A stretch of DNA of 64,000 nt from Pomphorhynchus laevis (lineage: Eukaryota; Acanthocephala; Palaeacanthocephala; Echinorhynchida; Pomphorhynchidae): the NCBI GenBank assembly GCA_012934845.2, contig WNNJ02002654.1:62001-126000 (forward strand). The letters run 5' to 3'. The notes below the pieces were generated by a model that saw only the letters and a program-made list of their open reading frames with translations, was not told the DNA's origin and ran no database searches. The position numbers and the translations under genes are program-made. Below are positions 1-10,799 of this stretch, one piece after another (the stretch's first letter is position 1; every line of letters begins with the position of its first letter).

Positions 1-1702
1 TGTTTGGACAGTACTCGCGAAAAAAAGCAACTGGTCTACCACGCTGGCTCAAGGTAGCCGCTATCGCTACTTTTGATGCATCTGTCTCTACTTCAAACGG
101 TAAATTTTCATCTATACACGAACGGCATGCACACATTAAAGCTGCTTTTATATCCTTCAAGCTCTTCATTGCTGATTCACCCATGGGAAAATTTGTCTCT
201 GTAGCAAAATCTCGAGCGCGGTGCGCAAAACCAGGTATCCAGCGACAATAGTAAGTTAACAACCCCCGCAGATGGGAATGTTCGGTTGCATCCGTCGGAT
301 TCTTGAGCTCGAAGATTGGTCTAGTTCGTCGTGGGTCGGGCTTAATCATTCCGTTCTCAATACACTGTCCCAAAACGCTTATTGACTCGGATGCGAACAC
401 ACTCTTGGTTTCGTTTAATGTTAGATGGTATTTTCTTGCCATGGCTAAGAATTTCTGGAGGTTTGCGTTATGATCTTCCCAATTCTTTCCTCCAATTAAA
501 ATGTCGTCGAGATACGAAAAGACACCAGACAATGCTTCTCTGTCAATTAAACTATTCATGATGCGCTGGAACACTGCTACACCGTTTGTGAGCCCGAAAG
601 GCACTCGTTTGTATTGATAAAGGCCTCCAGCAGCCTCGAAAGCGGTGAACTCTTTTTCGGATTGTAAAATAGGTAGTTGATTATAGGCATCTTTCATATC
701 CACGCATGAGAATATTCGATAGTTCGAAAGCTTGTGTATTAAATCATCCGTTCGTGGCAAGGGAAATGCGTCGAGCAATGTGAATCGATTGATCGTCCGT
801 GAATAGTCGATCACCATTCTTTGTTTTCCCTGAGAATTTGTAACAATGAGTGCTTGTGCCCTCCAGGGGGATGAATTTGGTTCTATGATGCCGTTTTCGA
901 GAAGTCGCTTTACTTCTGATTTAATAAATGCGTCCTGACTAGGAGTTCGTCGACAAGATTTTGTTTGCAATGGACGAATATCGATACTCCTATGTTCAAA
1001 TAACGGATGTGGTTCAACATGCATTGCTTCCAATAACAATCGGTGCATGCATTCCTCCAAACTCCAGTGCAAGATGCTTGAAACGCCTGAGAAAAGGATG
1101 GCCCAAAATTACATCAGCACAAAGGTTGTCTAGAACAAAACACTTGACACCATAATATTTTCGCCTATTAGCTCCAAATCGAGAGCAACTGTTTCCCTCA
1201 AAACGCTTTGAAAAGAAGACGATGCCATCCGAGCAATTTCGTAACACTTAGTAGTTGACCGTTTACAACGTTTTATCATGTTTGACGATATAAAATTTGA
1301 ACTGCTACCAGTATCTATCAGAGCATTCATTTTGATACCGTAAGCCATTATAGAAACCATGGCGTTCTTGAGACCCGGAGAAGAAAGCTGTGAAATTTGA
1401 GCAATCTCTATTGAATTCAAGTCAATCGAATTGCGCTTCCTGGACATGCACATTTTGGCAAAATGACCGATTTTTTGACACGATCGGCATTTAACTTTTA
1501 GCGCCGGGCATTGGGCTCGAGGATGTTTTGCATTTCCACAGAAGAAACAAGATTGACGGGTAGCATTAACTTGAATTGCCGGAGAGTCGTCCGTCATATT
1601 TTCACTACTAGCTGCAACATTAATAGGATCCATCATTTGCACAGGTTGACAAGAGTACGAGTTAGCTTGTAATTCGGCCTGTTCAAGCGATCGAGCAGAT
1701 AA
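1..1702 (-). mobile_element. Ty3/gypsy-type LTR element fossil, internal part
   Basis: Read on the minus strand this is the inside of a gypsy-type LTR retrotransposon that continues past the left window edge. In element order it shows a nucleocapsid part with two zinc knuckles (about 1440-1560), a retropepsin-like part with the signature LIDTGSSSNF (about 1290-1330), and reverse-transcriptase sequence from roughly 960 down to 1. No LTR lies inside the window. The L2-like LINE that starts near 1703 ends the recognisable element, so the LINE probably inserted into it. The element looks broken and incomplete, with a few interruptions. Age was not estimated, but it predates the LINE insertion. 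The family call rests on the order zinc knuckle, protease, reverse transcriptase and on the motifs. Confidence 0.75.
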
Positions 1703-1703
1703 G

Positions 1704-2252
1704 TTGGAGTCATCTACCTCGACTCCAACCAGCTCTGTCCGTCCACCACTTCCACGAAATCGTTTTCCTTCGCGCGATCGCTGTATAATCATATCAAACT
1801 TAAAGCTTTCCGAATCTGCTTCTCCACAATCTCGCCTCGATGATGATGTATCTGCTTTCAGGTCTATCCTAGCAACCATTCTTCCTGATGATAACCTATC
1901 ACTCTTCAATAATATCGCTCCTGTATCCTTTATTCGTTTAAACAAATCCACTAAATCAAATCATCTCAGTCCTCCACTCTTAAAAATCGTTTTCCGACAT
2001 AGTTCACATGCCTCTTCGGTACTCTCCCAACGTTTTAAACTTCTTACCACTTCATCTACTTGCCGTATCTTTCCTGACCGCTCCCCTTCTGATATTGCCC
2101 AGCTCAATTTAGCTCGCATTGAAAAACATCGACGTGAAACAAACGGCGAGTCATCCTTATCTATACGTAAAATCAACGGAAATTTTCACGTTCTTCACAC
2201 AAGGCCAAAAATTCGATGGCGTCCCATCTCTCCCCCTTGTCTTCTTCGCTAG
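1704..2252 (+). pseudogene. L2-like LINE ORF1 remnant (C-terminal part)
   Basis: An open stretch of about 180 codons just upstream of the endonuclease frame and overlapping its start by about 37 bases. It is rich in serine, leucine and arginine. It has no zinc knuckle and is presumably the C-terminal end of the LINE's RNA-binding ORF1 protein. The matching DNA is present in the inverted second copy at about 6975-7470, which supports its being part of the element. The N-terminal part seen in copy 2 (about 7535-8153) is missing here, so copy 1 is 5'-truncated. The antisense of this stretch is also open, but that is a shadow of the gypsy frame running through it. Confidence 0.55.
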
Positions 2253-5063
2253 TCGATCTCGCTCCTAAGCATACTTTTCGTCTTAGTCTATTCAATACTC
2301 GCTCCATTCTTCATAAAGCTGATATGCTTCTCGATATCTTCGATCAATTATCTATCGATATTCTCTGCATTACCGAATCCTGGCACACTGACTCCAACGA
2401 TCTTGCTATTCGTCGTCTATGTCGCTCTGGTTGTTCTCTAGTTGAATCAGCTCGTCAAATTACATCTCATACATCTACTGCGTCTAACCATGGCGGTATT
2501 GTTGCCATTGCTCGTCACCCAATGTCTTTACGTAAAATCAACGTTAACATCCGTTACACCTCGTTCGAATTACTCATATGCAGATTATCAACGCCTTTCC
2601 CTCTGGAACTTGTGATTGTATACCGTCCAGGTTCAGTTGCCCCATCACGTATCTTCTTTAACGACCTTGCAGATCTAATGTCTCACTGTTCATTGTCTTA
2701 TACTCCTTCTTTTGTTCTCGGTGACTTTAACATTCGTCTTGATCGCCCGTCTGACTCCAACTCATATTCTCGGCGGTGCTCTCGACATCATTGCTGTTCC
2801 TAACTGCTTCAATGACTATACCTCCTTGTCAATTACTGATCCTGGTTTGTCCGATCATTTCCTTGTCACTCTTACTCTTACTCGTCCCCATCCTCCTTCT
2901 CCGCCTTTACCATTATCTACACCAAGTCGACCCTGGAAGCTTCTCGATATCCCTATTCTCTGCACAGCCTTACTCAATTCTTCACTCTTTTCACTTCCTC
3001 TTAACTATCTCTCTCCCGATGATCTCTGCATTCTGTTTGATTCTGAACTTACGTCGATCCTCAATAACCTTCTACCTAGTCGACTTCGACGTTCCCAGCG
3101 CTTGCGCCATGCTCCCTGGTTCGATTCTGACTGTAGTCTTTCTAAGCGTCGACTCCGTCACTCTTTTCGTATGTATAAACGCTTTCTTAAACGTTCACCC
3201 AACTCACTCCCTCCAAATCTTCGTGATTCTTACTTTTCTCAACGCCGTTCACATCTCATTCTTATACGTACTAAACGTACTCTCTTTTGGCGAAATCAAC
3301 TCGAGTCATCTTCCAACTCGAAATCTCATTGGAAAATCTTAAACTCAATTCTTTCACGATCATCTACCCCTTGTAATATAAATCCTGATGAATTTTCTTC
3401 TTATCTACAAACTAAGCTATCTAATTTACTTTCCCTACTACCCATAGCCCCCTTGTACCCACTCTTATCTTTAAATACTTCCCTCCCAGAACTATTCCAC
3501 CTTCTTCCCGTTTCGTCTGATGAAGTTTCTTCGGTTCTGCTGTCATTACCTAATAAAACCTCTCCTTCTGACCCAATTCCCACTCACTTACTTAAAAATA
3601 TCTGCACTTTTATCTTACCCTTCCTAACCACATTGTTCAACTCGTCCATCCGTAGCTGTACATTTCCTTCCATCTGGAAATGCGCCACTGTTCGTCCTAT
3701 CATCAAAAAGCAATCTCTCGACTCTTCACTACCATCTTCGTACCGTCCAATCTCACTTCTCCCAACCCTCTCTAAACTCCTTGAGCGTCTCGTTCTTAAG
3801 CAAGTTAATACATATCTCTATTCCTCTAACTTATTTCCTCCCTTCCAAGCCGCTTTTCGCTCTAATTACTCTACCGAAATTGCATGTCTTAAAGTTTATA
3901 ACGACTTACTCATATCGCGCGATCATAAATTATGTAGTGTCATAGTTTCTCTTGATCTATCGTCTGCTTTTGACATCGTCGATCACTCGATTCTTCTCCA
4001 TCGCCTTCGTCATGATTATGGCTTCTCTTTACCCACTGTATCATGGTTTTCTTCATATCTATCAAACCGTACATTTCGCGTATATTCTAACTCTTCTCTC
4101 TCCCATCCTTCGTCCATTCCGTCCGGTGTTCCGCAAGGCTCCGTATTAGGCCCTATACTTTTCTCTCTTCTTCTTGGTGATTTGTCTTCGATTTCTCATA
4201 AATTTAACTTCCATGTTATGCAATATGCTGATGACATTCTCATCTATGCTCATGCACCTGTTTATCGTATTCGCGATCTTAGTGTTTCTGCTTCCGACTG
4301 TCTTGTCTCAATTTCCAATCATCTTTATTCCCTTCGCCTTTCTCTGAATCCTGATAAATCCAAAATTATGTGGATCCTACCTCGACGCCTCGGCTTCGAA
4401 CCTCCCTCCGTATCATTAAATTCTACAATTCTTCCTATCGTTGATAATCTCGTTTTCCTAGGCTTCCATTTTGACAACCGACTTTCACTTAAACCTTTCG
4501 TTAGAGATAAAGTACGCTCATCTACCTTGATACTCCGCAACCTCCGTCAAGTTCGTAGATTGATCGATTTCCCTTCTTGTATGACTCTCATATCATCTCT
4601 CCTTTTTTCTAGACTCGATTATTGTCTTAGTCTATTTTCTAACTCACCTAAATCCACTCTTCTTCCCCTACAACGCATCGTCAACGCAGCTGTCCGAATT
4701 CTCCTCCGTCTTCGTCGTTTTGATCACACATCCTACCATCTTGCTTCTCTCGATTTGCCTACAATTTATTGTCGTGTTCAAATTCGTCTTCTTATCGTTG
4801 CTTTCCGCCTTGTAACTTTTCATACCCCTTCATTTCTCAACCTTCCTTTTCTTGATAATTCCCGTCCTGTTTACTGTTCCTTGCGTTCCTGTAATTCCCT
4901 TCTTTTACATGTCCCAAACTACTCTACCTCCTTTGGACTCCGCTCCTTCCTGGTGGCTGCTCCTCTATCGTGGAATCATCTGCCCATTCATATACGCCAA
5001 TCAACTTCCCTGCAGTGCTTCAAACGACAAATCCGATCCCATCTGAACAATTTAACTGCTTGA
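2216..5063 (+). pseudogene. L2-like LINE ORF2: endonuclease plus reverse transcriptase, one frameshift
   Basis: The endonuclease half is open at 2216-2803 (FNTRSIL near its start, ITESWH, VLGDFNIRLD). The reverse transcriptase half is open at 2712-5063 in another frame. The endonuclease ends in the second frame (DPGLSDHF), so a single frameshift near 2760 separates the halves. The reverse transcriptase has the conserved blocks in order: SSYRPISLLP, VSLDLSSAFD, SGVPQGSVLGP and the catalytic YADD. About 950 codons in total is close to normal for an L2-group ORF2. With one break the copy looks fairly young. It would make the protein that nicks target DNA and primes reverse transcription. Confidence 0.8.
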
Positions 5064-5551
5064 CTTTCTCATTTTTGTTTGTGGACTTGTAAGCGTACAG
5101 CTTGTACGCATTTGCCACATTAAATAAATTTGTATTAAAAAAAAGACGAATTTGAACACGACAATAAATTGTAGGCAAATCGAGAGAAGCAAGATTGTGG
5201 GATGTGTGATCAAAACAACGAAGACGGAGGAGAACTCGGACGGCTGCGTTGATAATGCGTTGTAAATGAAGAAGAGTGGATTTAGGTGAGTTGGACTAAG
5301 AAAGTAATCAAGTCTTGAGAAAATTATAGAAGATATGAGAGTCATACCTGAAGGGAAATCGATCAATCTACGAATTTAAAGGAGGTTGCGGAGAATCAAG
5401 ATAGATGAGCGTACTTTATATCTAACGAAAGGTTTAAGTAAAGTATGTTGTCGAAATGGTAGCCTAGGAAAACGAGATTGTCAACGATAGGAAGAATTGT
5501 AAAATTTAATGATACGGAGGGAGGCTCTACACTGAAGCGTCGAGGAAGGAT

Positions 5552-6109
5552 TCATATTATCTTTGATTTATTAAGATTCAGAGAAAGACGAAGAGAAGAA
5601 AGATGATTGAAAATTGAGGCGAGACAGTTGGAAGCATTAACACTAAGATTATGAATACGATAAGCAGGTAAGTGAGCATATATGAGAATGTCATCAGCAT
5701 ATCGCATAACATGCAAGTTAAATGTATGAGAAATAGAATACAAATCCTCAGGATTTATGTTGCAAGGGGTAGATGATCGTGAAAGAATTGAGTTTAAGAT
5801 TTTCCAATTAGATTTAGAGTTGGAAGGGCACTCGAGTTGATTTCGCAAAAAGAGAGTACGTTTAGTTCGCATAAGAATGATATGGGAACGGCGGAGAGCA
5901 AGATAGGACGCACGGAGATTTGGAGTGAGTGAGGTTGTAGAACGTTTAAGAAAGCGATTAAACACAAGAAAAGAGTAACGGAGCCGACGCTTAGAAAGAC
6001 TACAGTCGGAATCGAACCAGGGAGCATGGCGCGACCGCTGAAAACGTTGTGGTCGAATAGGCAGAAAGCTATTAAGGATGTTCGTAAGTTCAGAATCAAA
6101 CAGAACCAA
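5552..6109 (-). pseudogene. Internally deleted L2 reverse transcriptase piece
   Basis: An open stretch of 186 codons. It contains the pre-RT linker (HAPWFDSDCSLSKRR) joined to YADDILIY and the following thumb sequence. Residues equivalent to copy 1 positions 3386-4186, including the motifs before YADD, are gone. The junction shows a short TGA-type similarity shared by the two deletion borders, which suggests slippage or microhomology repair. It cannot be catalytic. Confidence 0.7.
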
Positions 6110-7519
6110 GAGATCATCGGGAGAGATAGTTAAGATGAAGTGAAAATAGTGAAGAATTTAGTAAGGCTGTGAGGGGAATAGGGATATCGAGAAGTTTTCA
6201 GGGTCGACATGGTGTGGATAATGGTGTAGTCGGAGAAGGAGGATGGGGACGAGTAAGAGTAAGAGTAACAAGGAAGAGATCGGACAAACCAGGATCAGTA
6301 ATTGACAGTGAGGTTTAGTCATTGAAGAAGTTAGGAACAGCAATGATATCGAGAGCACTGCCGAGAATATGAGTTTGTATTTTTATAGTATTTTTAGTTA
6401 AAATCAGAAAAAAGATTAGTTAAAGTGATAGAGTCAGCCGGGTGATCAAGACAAATATTAAAGTCACCGAAAACAAAAGAAGGAGTATAAGACAATGAAC
6501 AGTGAGTAAGAAGATCTGCAAGGTCGTTAAAGAACATACGTGAGGGGGAACTGAACCTAGACGGTATACAATCACAAGTTCCAGAGGGAAATGTGTTGAT
6601 AATTTGCATATGAGTAATTCGAACGAAGTATAACGGATGTTAACGTTTATTTTACGTAGAGACATTGGGTGACGAGCAATGTCAACAATACCGCCATGAT
6701 TAGAAGCAGTAGATATATGATAGGCAATTGGACGAACTGATTCAACTAGAGAACAACCAGAGCGACAAAGACGACGAATAGCAAGATCGTCGGAGTCAGA
6801 GAGCCAGGATTCGGTAATGCAGAGAATATCGATAGATAATTGCTCGAAAATATCAAGGAGTATATCGGCTTATGAAGAATGAATCGAGTGTTGAATAGAC
6901 TAAAACGAAAAATATGCTCAGGAGTGAGATCGACTAGTGAAGAAGACAAGTGGGAAAGATGGAACGCCATCGGATTTTCGGCTTTGTGTTAACAACGTGA
7001 AAATTTCCGTAGATTTGACGTGTTGACAAGGGTGACTCGCCGTTTGTTTTACGTCAATGTTTTTCAATGCGAGCTAAATTGAGCAGGCAATATCAGAAGG
7101 TGAGCGGTCAGGAAAGATACGATAAGTATACGAAGTGGTAAAAAGATAAAAACGTTGGGAGAGTACCAATGATGCATGTGAAGTATGTCGGAAAACAATT
7201 TTTAGGAGTGGATGACAGATGATTGGATTTATTTGATTTGTTTAAACGGATAAAAGATACATAAGCGATATTATTGAAAAGGGATGGATTATCATCAGGA
7301 AGAATGGTTGAGAGGATAGACCTGAAAGCAGATACATCATCATTGAGGCGACATTGAGGAGAATCAGATTTGGTAAGCTTTAAGTTAGATATGATAATGC
7401 ATCGATCGCGCTAAAAAAACGATTACGTGGAAGTGGTGGACGGACCTGTTAGGAGTAGAGGCAGAAGAGCAAGTAAACGTGGGAATGACAGGGGTGCTAA
7501 GTGAATATTTAAGATAGTT

Positions 7520-7725
7520 TGGAGCATGTGACAAGAGTGGAGTGTTGAATCGGTTATTCGGAGATGCTACTGAAGATGATTTTGACGGAAGTATGTAAAT
7601 TATTGAGAAGTGATACGGTTGAAGCATGTGTGACAGGAGTGGATTGTTGAATTGGTTGAACGGAGATGTTACTGTAGATGATTTTGACGGAAGGATGTAA
7701 ATTATTGAGAAGTGATCCGGTGGAG
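7520..7725 (-). repeat. 102-bp tandem duplication in LINE ORF1
   Basis: Two neighbouring copies about 102 bases apart: the shared string GATGATTTTGACGG begins at 7575 and again at 7677. In protein the repeat carries the words SLLNNLH and SVKII. It lies in the ORF1 N-terminal part of L2 copy 2. Confidence 0.8.
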
Positions 7726-8433
7726 GTAGAGTAAGGAGTACGTGAAGAGAAGAAAGATGTATTAGATGTATTTAGATGTGGGGAGGAATAAGAAAAATGA
7801 GGTACGAGATGAAGGCCTTTACTGTTTTCATTGTTAGGAAGATGAAGATTAAGGGAAGTTTTATCCGTAGTTAAACGAGGAGTGTGTGAGAGAGAAGTTT
7901 CAAGAACGGGATTCATAGATGGAGATAAAGTGAGTAAGCAAACGGATTACGACGATAGATTGGAAGATATTTTGTCGTTTGTTGATGGTCTATGTATAAC
8001 GGCGGTCTGAGTCGACTGAGAGACATCAATAATATTATTTATTGAGCACGACTCTGTTTCGTTAGCCTCCAAAACGTCTCCACCGTTTGAGTGGTCATGC
8101 TTTATTAGCTTACCTACGAGGGCAGCACAACAGCAGCCGCAGAGAAAAAGCACTCAATTTCTGAAAATTACAGAAAATTTATATTGAACTTCTAAATATT
8201 CAGGAGATATTATTTAAGCAATATGTTGACTTTAAGAATCAATTAATCCAACATTTTGTTTTTTCAAGGGTTACTCTCTGTTTGGGTAATTTTGGTAACT
8301 TATGGTTTTCTGCGTAAAATAACAACAATTTATATTTTTTGTGAACTATTATATTATATTTTTATAAATATATTTATAAAATTATTTGGAACTTATTTCA
8401 GTGTATATTTTTTATTGTTATTACAGAGTATTT

Positions 8434-8649
8434 CATTATTATAGACCCCTTTTTGCATTATTATAGACCCCTTTTTGCATTATTATAGACCCCTATTTGC
8501 ATTATTATAGACCCCTATTTGCATTATTATAGAACCCTTTTTGCATTATTATGGACCCCTATTTGCATTATTATAGACCCTTTTTGCATTATTATAGACC
8601 CCTATTTGCATTATTATAGACCCCTATTTGCATTATTATAGACTCCTCC
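8434..8649 (+). repeat. 22-bp iteron array, left transposon end (about 10 units)
   Basis: Tandem units of the form CATTATTATAGACCCC plus TTTTTG or TATTTG. Units differ by one or two bases. They probably serve as multiple transposase-binding sites. Confidence 0.9.
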
Positions 8650-8731
8650 TTCAGGTTGCTTTGGTTCATGTTATTTTTTACGAATAACCATAATATAATT
8701 TTAAAACTAAAAATATAAAAAGGTATTTAAT

Positions 8732-9750
8732 TTAAATAAAATCAGCATGTACAATTGCTTGTAAAACCCATCTTCTCATATGTTCAAAGTATCCAGTCAT
8801 TATGAAGTTATCATTTGTAACTATGTCATTAATTACACCAATAAGCATTTGATGATTGGTAGATGCGGGTCGTTGTTTGACTCTTGCTTTTAGACATGCA
8901 AAGAATTCCTCAATAGGATTGAGCTGAGGAGAGTACGGAGGTAAGAACATAAGTATGTAGTTTTTCCTGTTAAACGCTTCGCGAACCTCGGCTGTCTTGT
9001 GTATGGATGCGTTGTCCATTATTACATATTTCCTGTTGTTGCTTTCTAACGGTGGAAACTTTGAAGAAATGAATTCTATAATATCAATAGATTTAAAACT
9101 TCCGATTTTGGTTTTATGTGCGAAAACACCAGAAGTTGTTATAGCACACAGCAGTGAAACATTTACACCTTTCGAATTTGGGACATTAATAAAACACTTC
9201 GTATTTTTTGGCGAATACCCCATTTTCTGATGCAAATGTAGATTAAACCCAGATTCGTCAAGAAAAATCAATCTGTCATCGGCAATCGTATTGATAGTTG
9301 TTCCATATTGGGCCCTTGTTGTTTTGTTGATGTTACTGTTTCTATTTATCGGAACCAAGGTCAGCGTCTTCCTTGTGTAATTCATTTTCTTTATGATTCT
9401 TGAGACGGTTGAAATGGAATAGGAACCTAAAGCATTGTATGAAGAAAGAGTAGATGCCAGTGTTTTTAAACTTGCGCATGGGTTAGAAGCTATCTCTGTA
9501 GATAAAATGCTTTTCTCAAACGACAAATTTTTCAATTTCACTGTTTTTTTTCTTCAGCAGTTTTAAATTTTGTTAAATCAACAAAATTCCCATTAAGATA
9601 TTTCTTATATAACCTTTTTACTGTACTTTTTGATAGGTATAATATAGAAGACATGTCCTTAAAGGTTAAGTCATTTCCCCGCTGATTGAGAAAACATTCT
9701 ATAATGTTTCTGGTAATCACTTGTCTCTTTTTTACGTGTTTGTTCTTCAT
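8732..9750 (-). pseudogene. IS630/Tc1-mariner transposase in two overlapping frames
   Basis: DDE transposase that cuts and pastes the element around it. The N-terminal 70 codons (9538-9750) form a helix-turn-helix-like domain. The remaining 269 codons (8732-9541) hold the catalytic core with DESGFN, VIMDNASIH and LPPYSPQLNPIEEFF, giving DD34E spacing between the second and third acidic residues. The second frame has no ATG at its head. The two frames meet at a run of eight A residues, and a minus-one shift there gives a protein of about 340 residues, the normal length for the family. This is either one homopolymer indel or programmed frameshifting of the kind known in bacterial IS630-type elements. 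All catalytic residues are present. Confidence 0.85.
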
Positions 9751-9836
9751 GTTTTCTGCTGGTTTCTGAATTTTGAGTATTCATTCTTAGGTAAAATTTT
9801 TATTTAAATATAAACCAAAGCAACCTGAAGGACGAG

Positions 9837-10135
9837 TCTATAATAATGCAAATAGGGGTCTATAATTATGCAAATAGGAGTCTATAATAATGCAAAAAGG
9901 GGTCTATAATAATGCAAAAAGGGGTCTATAATAATGCAAAAAGGGGTCTATAATAATGCAAATAGGGGTCTATAATAATGCAAAAAGGGGTCTATAATAA
10001 TGCAAAAAGGGGTCTATAATAATGCAAATAGGGGTCTATAATAATGCAAATAGGGGTCTATAATAATGCAAATAGGGGTATATAATAATGCAAAAATAGG
10101 TCTATAATAATGCAAAAAGGGGTCTATAATAATGA
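9837..10135 (-). repeat. 22-bp iteron array, right transposon end (about 14 units)
   Basis: Reverse complement of the left array with about four more units, so the two ends of the same element have changed copy number independently. Confidence 0.9.
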
Positions 10136-10146
10136 AATACTCTGTA

Positions 10147-10760
10147 TTAACATTTATTGTCATGTTATAGTGTTTAATAATTCAATAACTGTCTATTATA
10201 CAACTTAACCTATCAAAATCGTTAATTAATCTTTGATTTGTTTAACAAATGATATTTTTAGAAAAATTCTTATTTACATAAAGATTTGCTAGCTTATTAT
10301 CTCTTAAAAGTTGTTTTAATATTTCTAATTGTTCATTTATATACATATCTTTTTTAATATTTTTAAGTCTATTTTTCTTATCCCTTTTATCGTCATGACT
10401 TCTTGGCTTGCATTTAACCGGATTATAATTGTTTATTATGTATTATACTACTTCTGCCAATGTCTTGCACCCTGTCATTCAATCCTAATTGGTACATGGA
10501 ATTAAGCGTTTTAATCCAAACATCTTCTCTTTCTAATAGCTTTTGATTTAATATTGTCTTATTTTCTTCAACAATACGTTCTAAAATAAATAATTTTCAG
10601 TATCCTATATCATTTCCTATTAAAGTCATATGTTTATGAAATATAGTTTGACTATTATGTTGTATATTATGTATCACGTAAACCTAGTTTTTAACATTTG
10701 ACATACTTTTTCAATATATTGCAATCAACATGTACAATGTATTAGATACACTATACCTGC
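10147..10760 (-). mobile_element. Penelope-like element fragment, interrupted by the DNA transposon
   Basis: Closely matches 54382-54900 and, over a shorter length, 57295-57475. The left flank of the transposon (about 8400-8423) matches the bases just before these. The sequence is therefore one PLE piece split by the transposon. Coding frames are broken throughout. Confidence 0.75.
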
Positions 10761-10799
10761 GGTATTGCAGTTACAATTATTATTAATATCTAATGAAAA

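Larger units (their letters stand above)
1704..5141 (+). mobile_element. L2/CR1-group LINE, copy 1, nearly full coding length
   Basis: Non-LTR retrotransposon on the plus strand with an ORF1 remnant, an apurinic-type endonuclease, reverse transcriptase, and a short 3' end finishing in an A run near 5132-5139. L2-group features are the motif SGVPQGSVLGPILF, YADDILIY, and the C-terminal stretch with SRLDYCLSLF and APLSWNHLP. Its 3' end abuts a second, inverted copy of the same family, about 88% alike where compared by eye. The 5' side lies inside a gypsy-type fossil. Confidence 0.85.
5143..8155 (-). mobile_element. L2-like LINE, copy 2, inverted, with internal deletion
   Basis: Minus-strand copy of the same family as copy 1. 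It lacks the last 350 or so bases of the 3' end: its first bases match copy 1 at about 4757-4790. It starts at the far side with ORF1 N-terminal sequence that copy 1 lacks (7554-8153). About 800 bases of the reverse transcriptase palm are missing, and the ends rejoin in frame. One open stretch at 5552-6109 therefore runs from the endonuclease/RT linker straight into YADDILIYAH. Other frame breaks are present, so it is non-functional. Confidence 0.8.
8424..10144 (-). mobile_element. IS630/Tc1-mariner DNA transposon with iteron-array ends
   Basis: A 1,721-bp element bounded by TA dinucleotides (8422-8423 and 10145-10146). Its ends are inverted copies starting CAGAGTATTTCATTATTATA. Each end carries a tandem array of a 22-bp unit: about 10 units at the left (8434-8649) and about 14 at the right (9837-10135), in opposite orientation. 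Inside the arrays the inverted match continues through CCTTCAGGTTGCTTTGG (left, about 8649-8665). The transposase lies between on the minus strand. The insertion site is inside a PLE; uninterrupted relatives of that site are at about 54362-54400 and 57281-57320. Confidence 0.92.

Noticed and set aside
1700-1951. Gypsy gag frame continuing to 1951 on the minus strand
   Set aside because: Beyond about 1702 the open frame is the antisense of the L2 ORF1, which also exists in copy 2, so the extension is accidental.
8434-10135. Arrays of short near-identical repeats that resemble a CRISPR array
   Set aside because: Units are directly abutting 22-mers without spacers, occur inverted at both ends of a DNA transposon, and lie in eukaryotic DNA.
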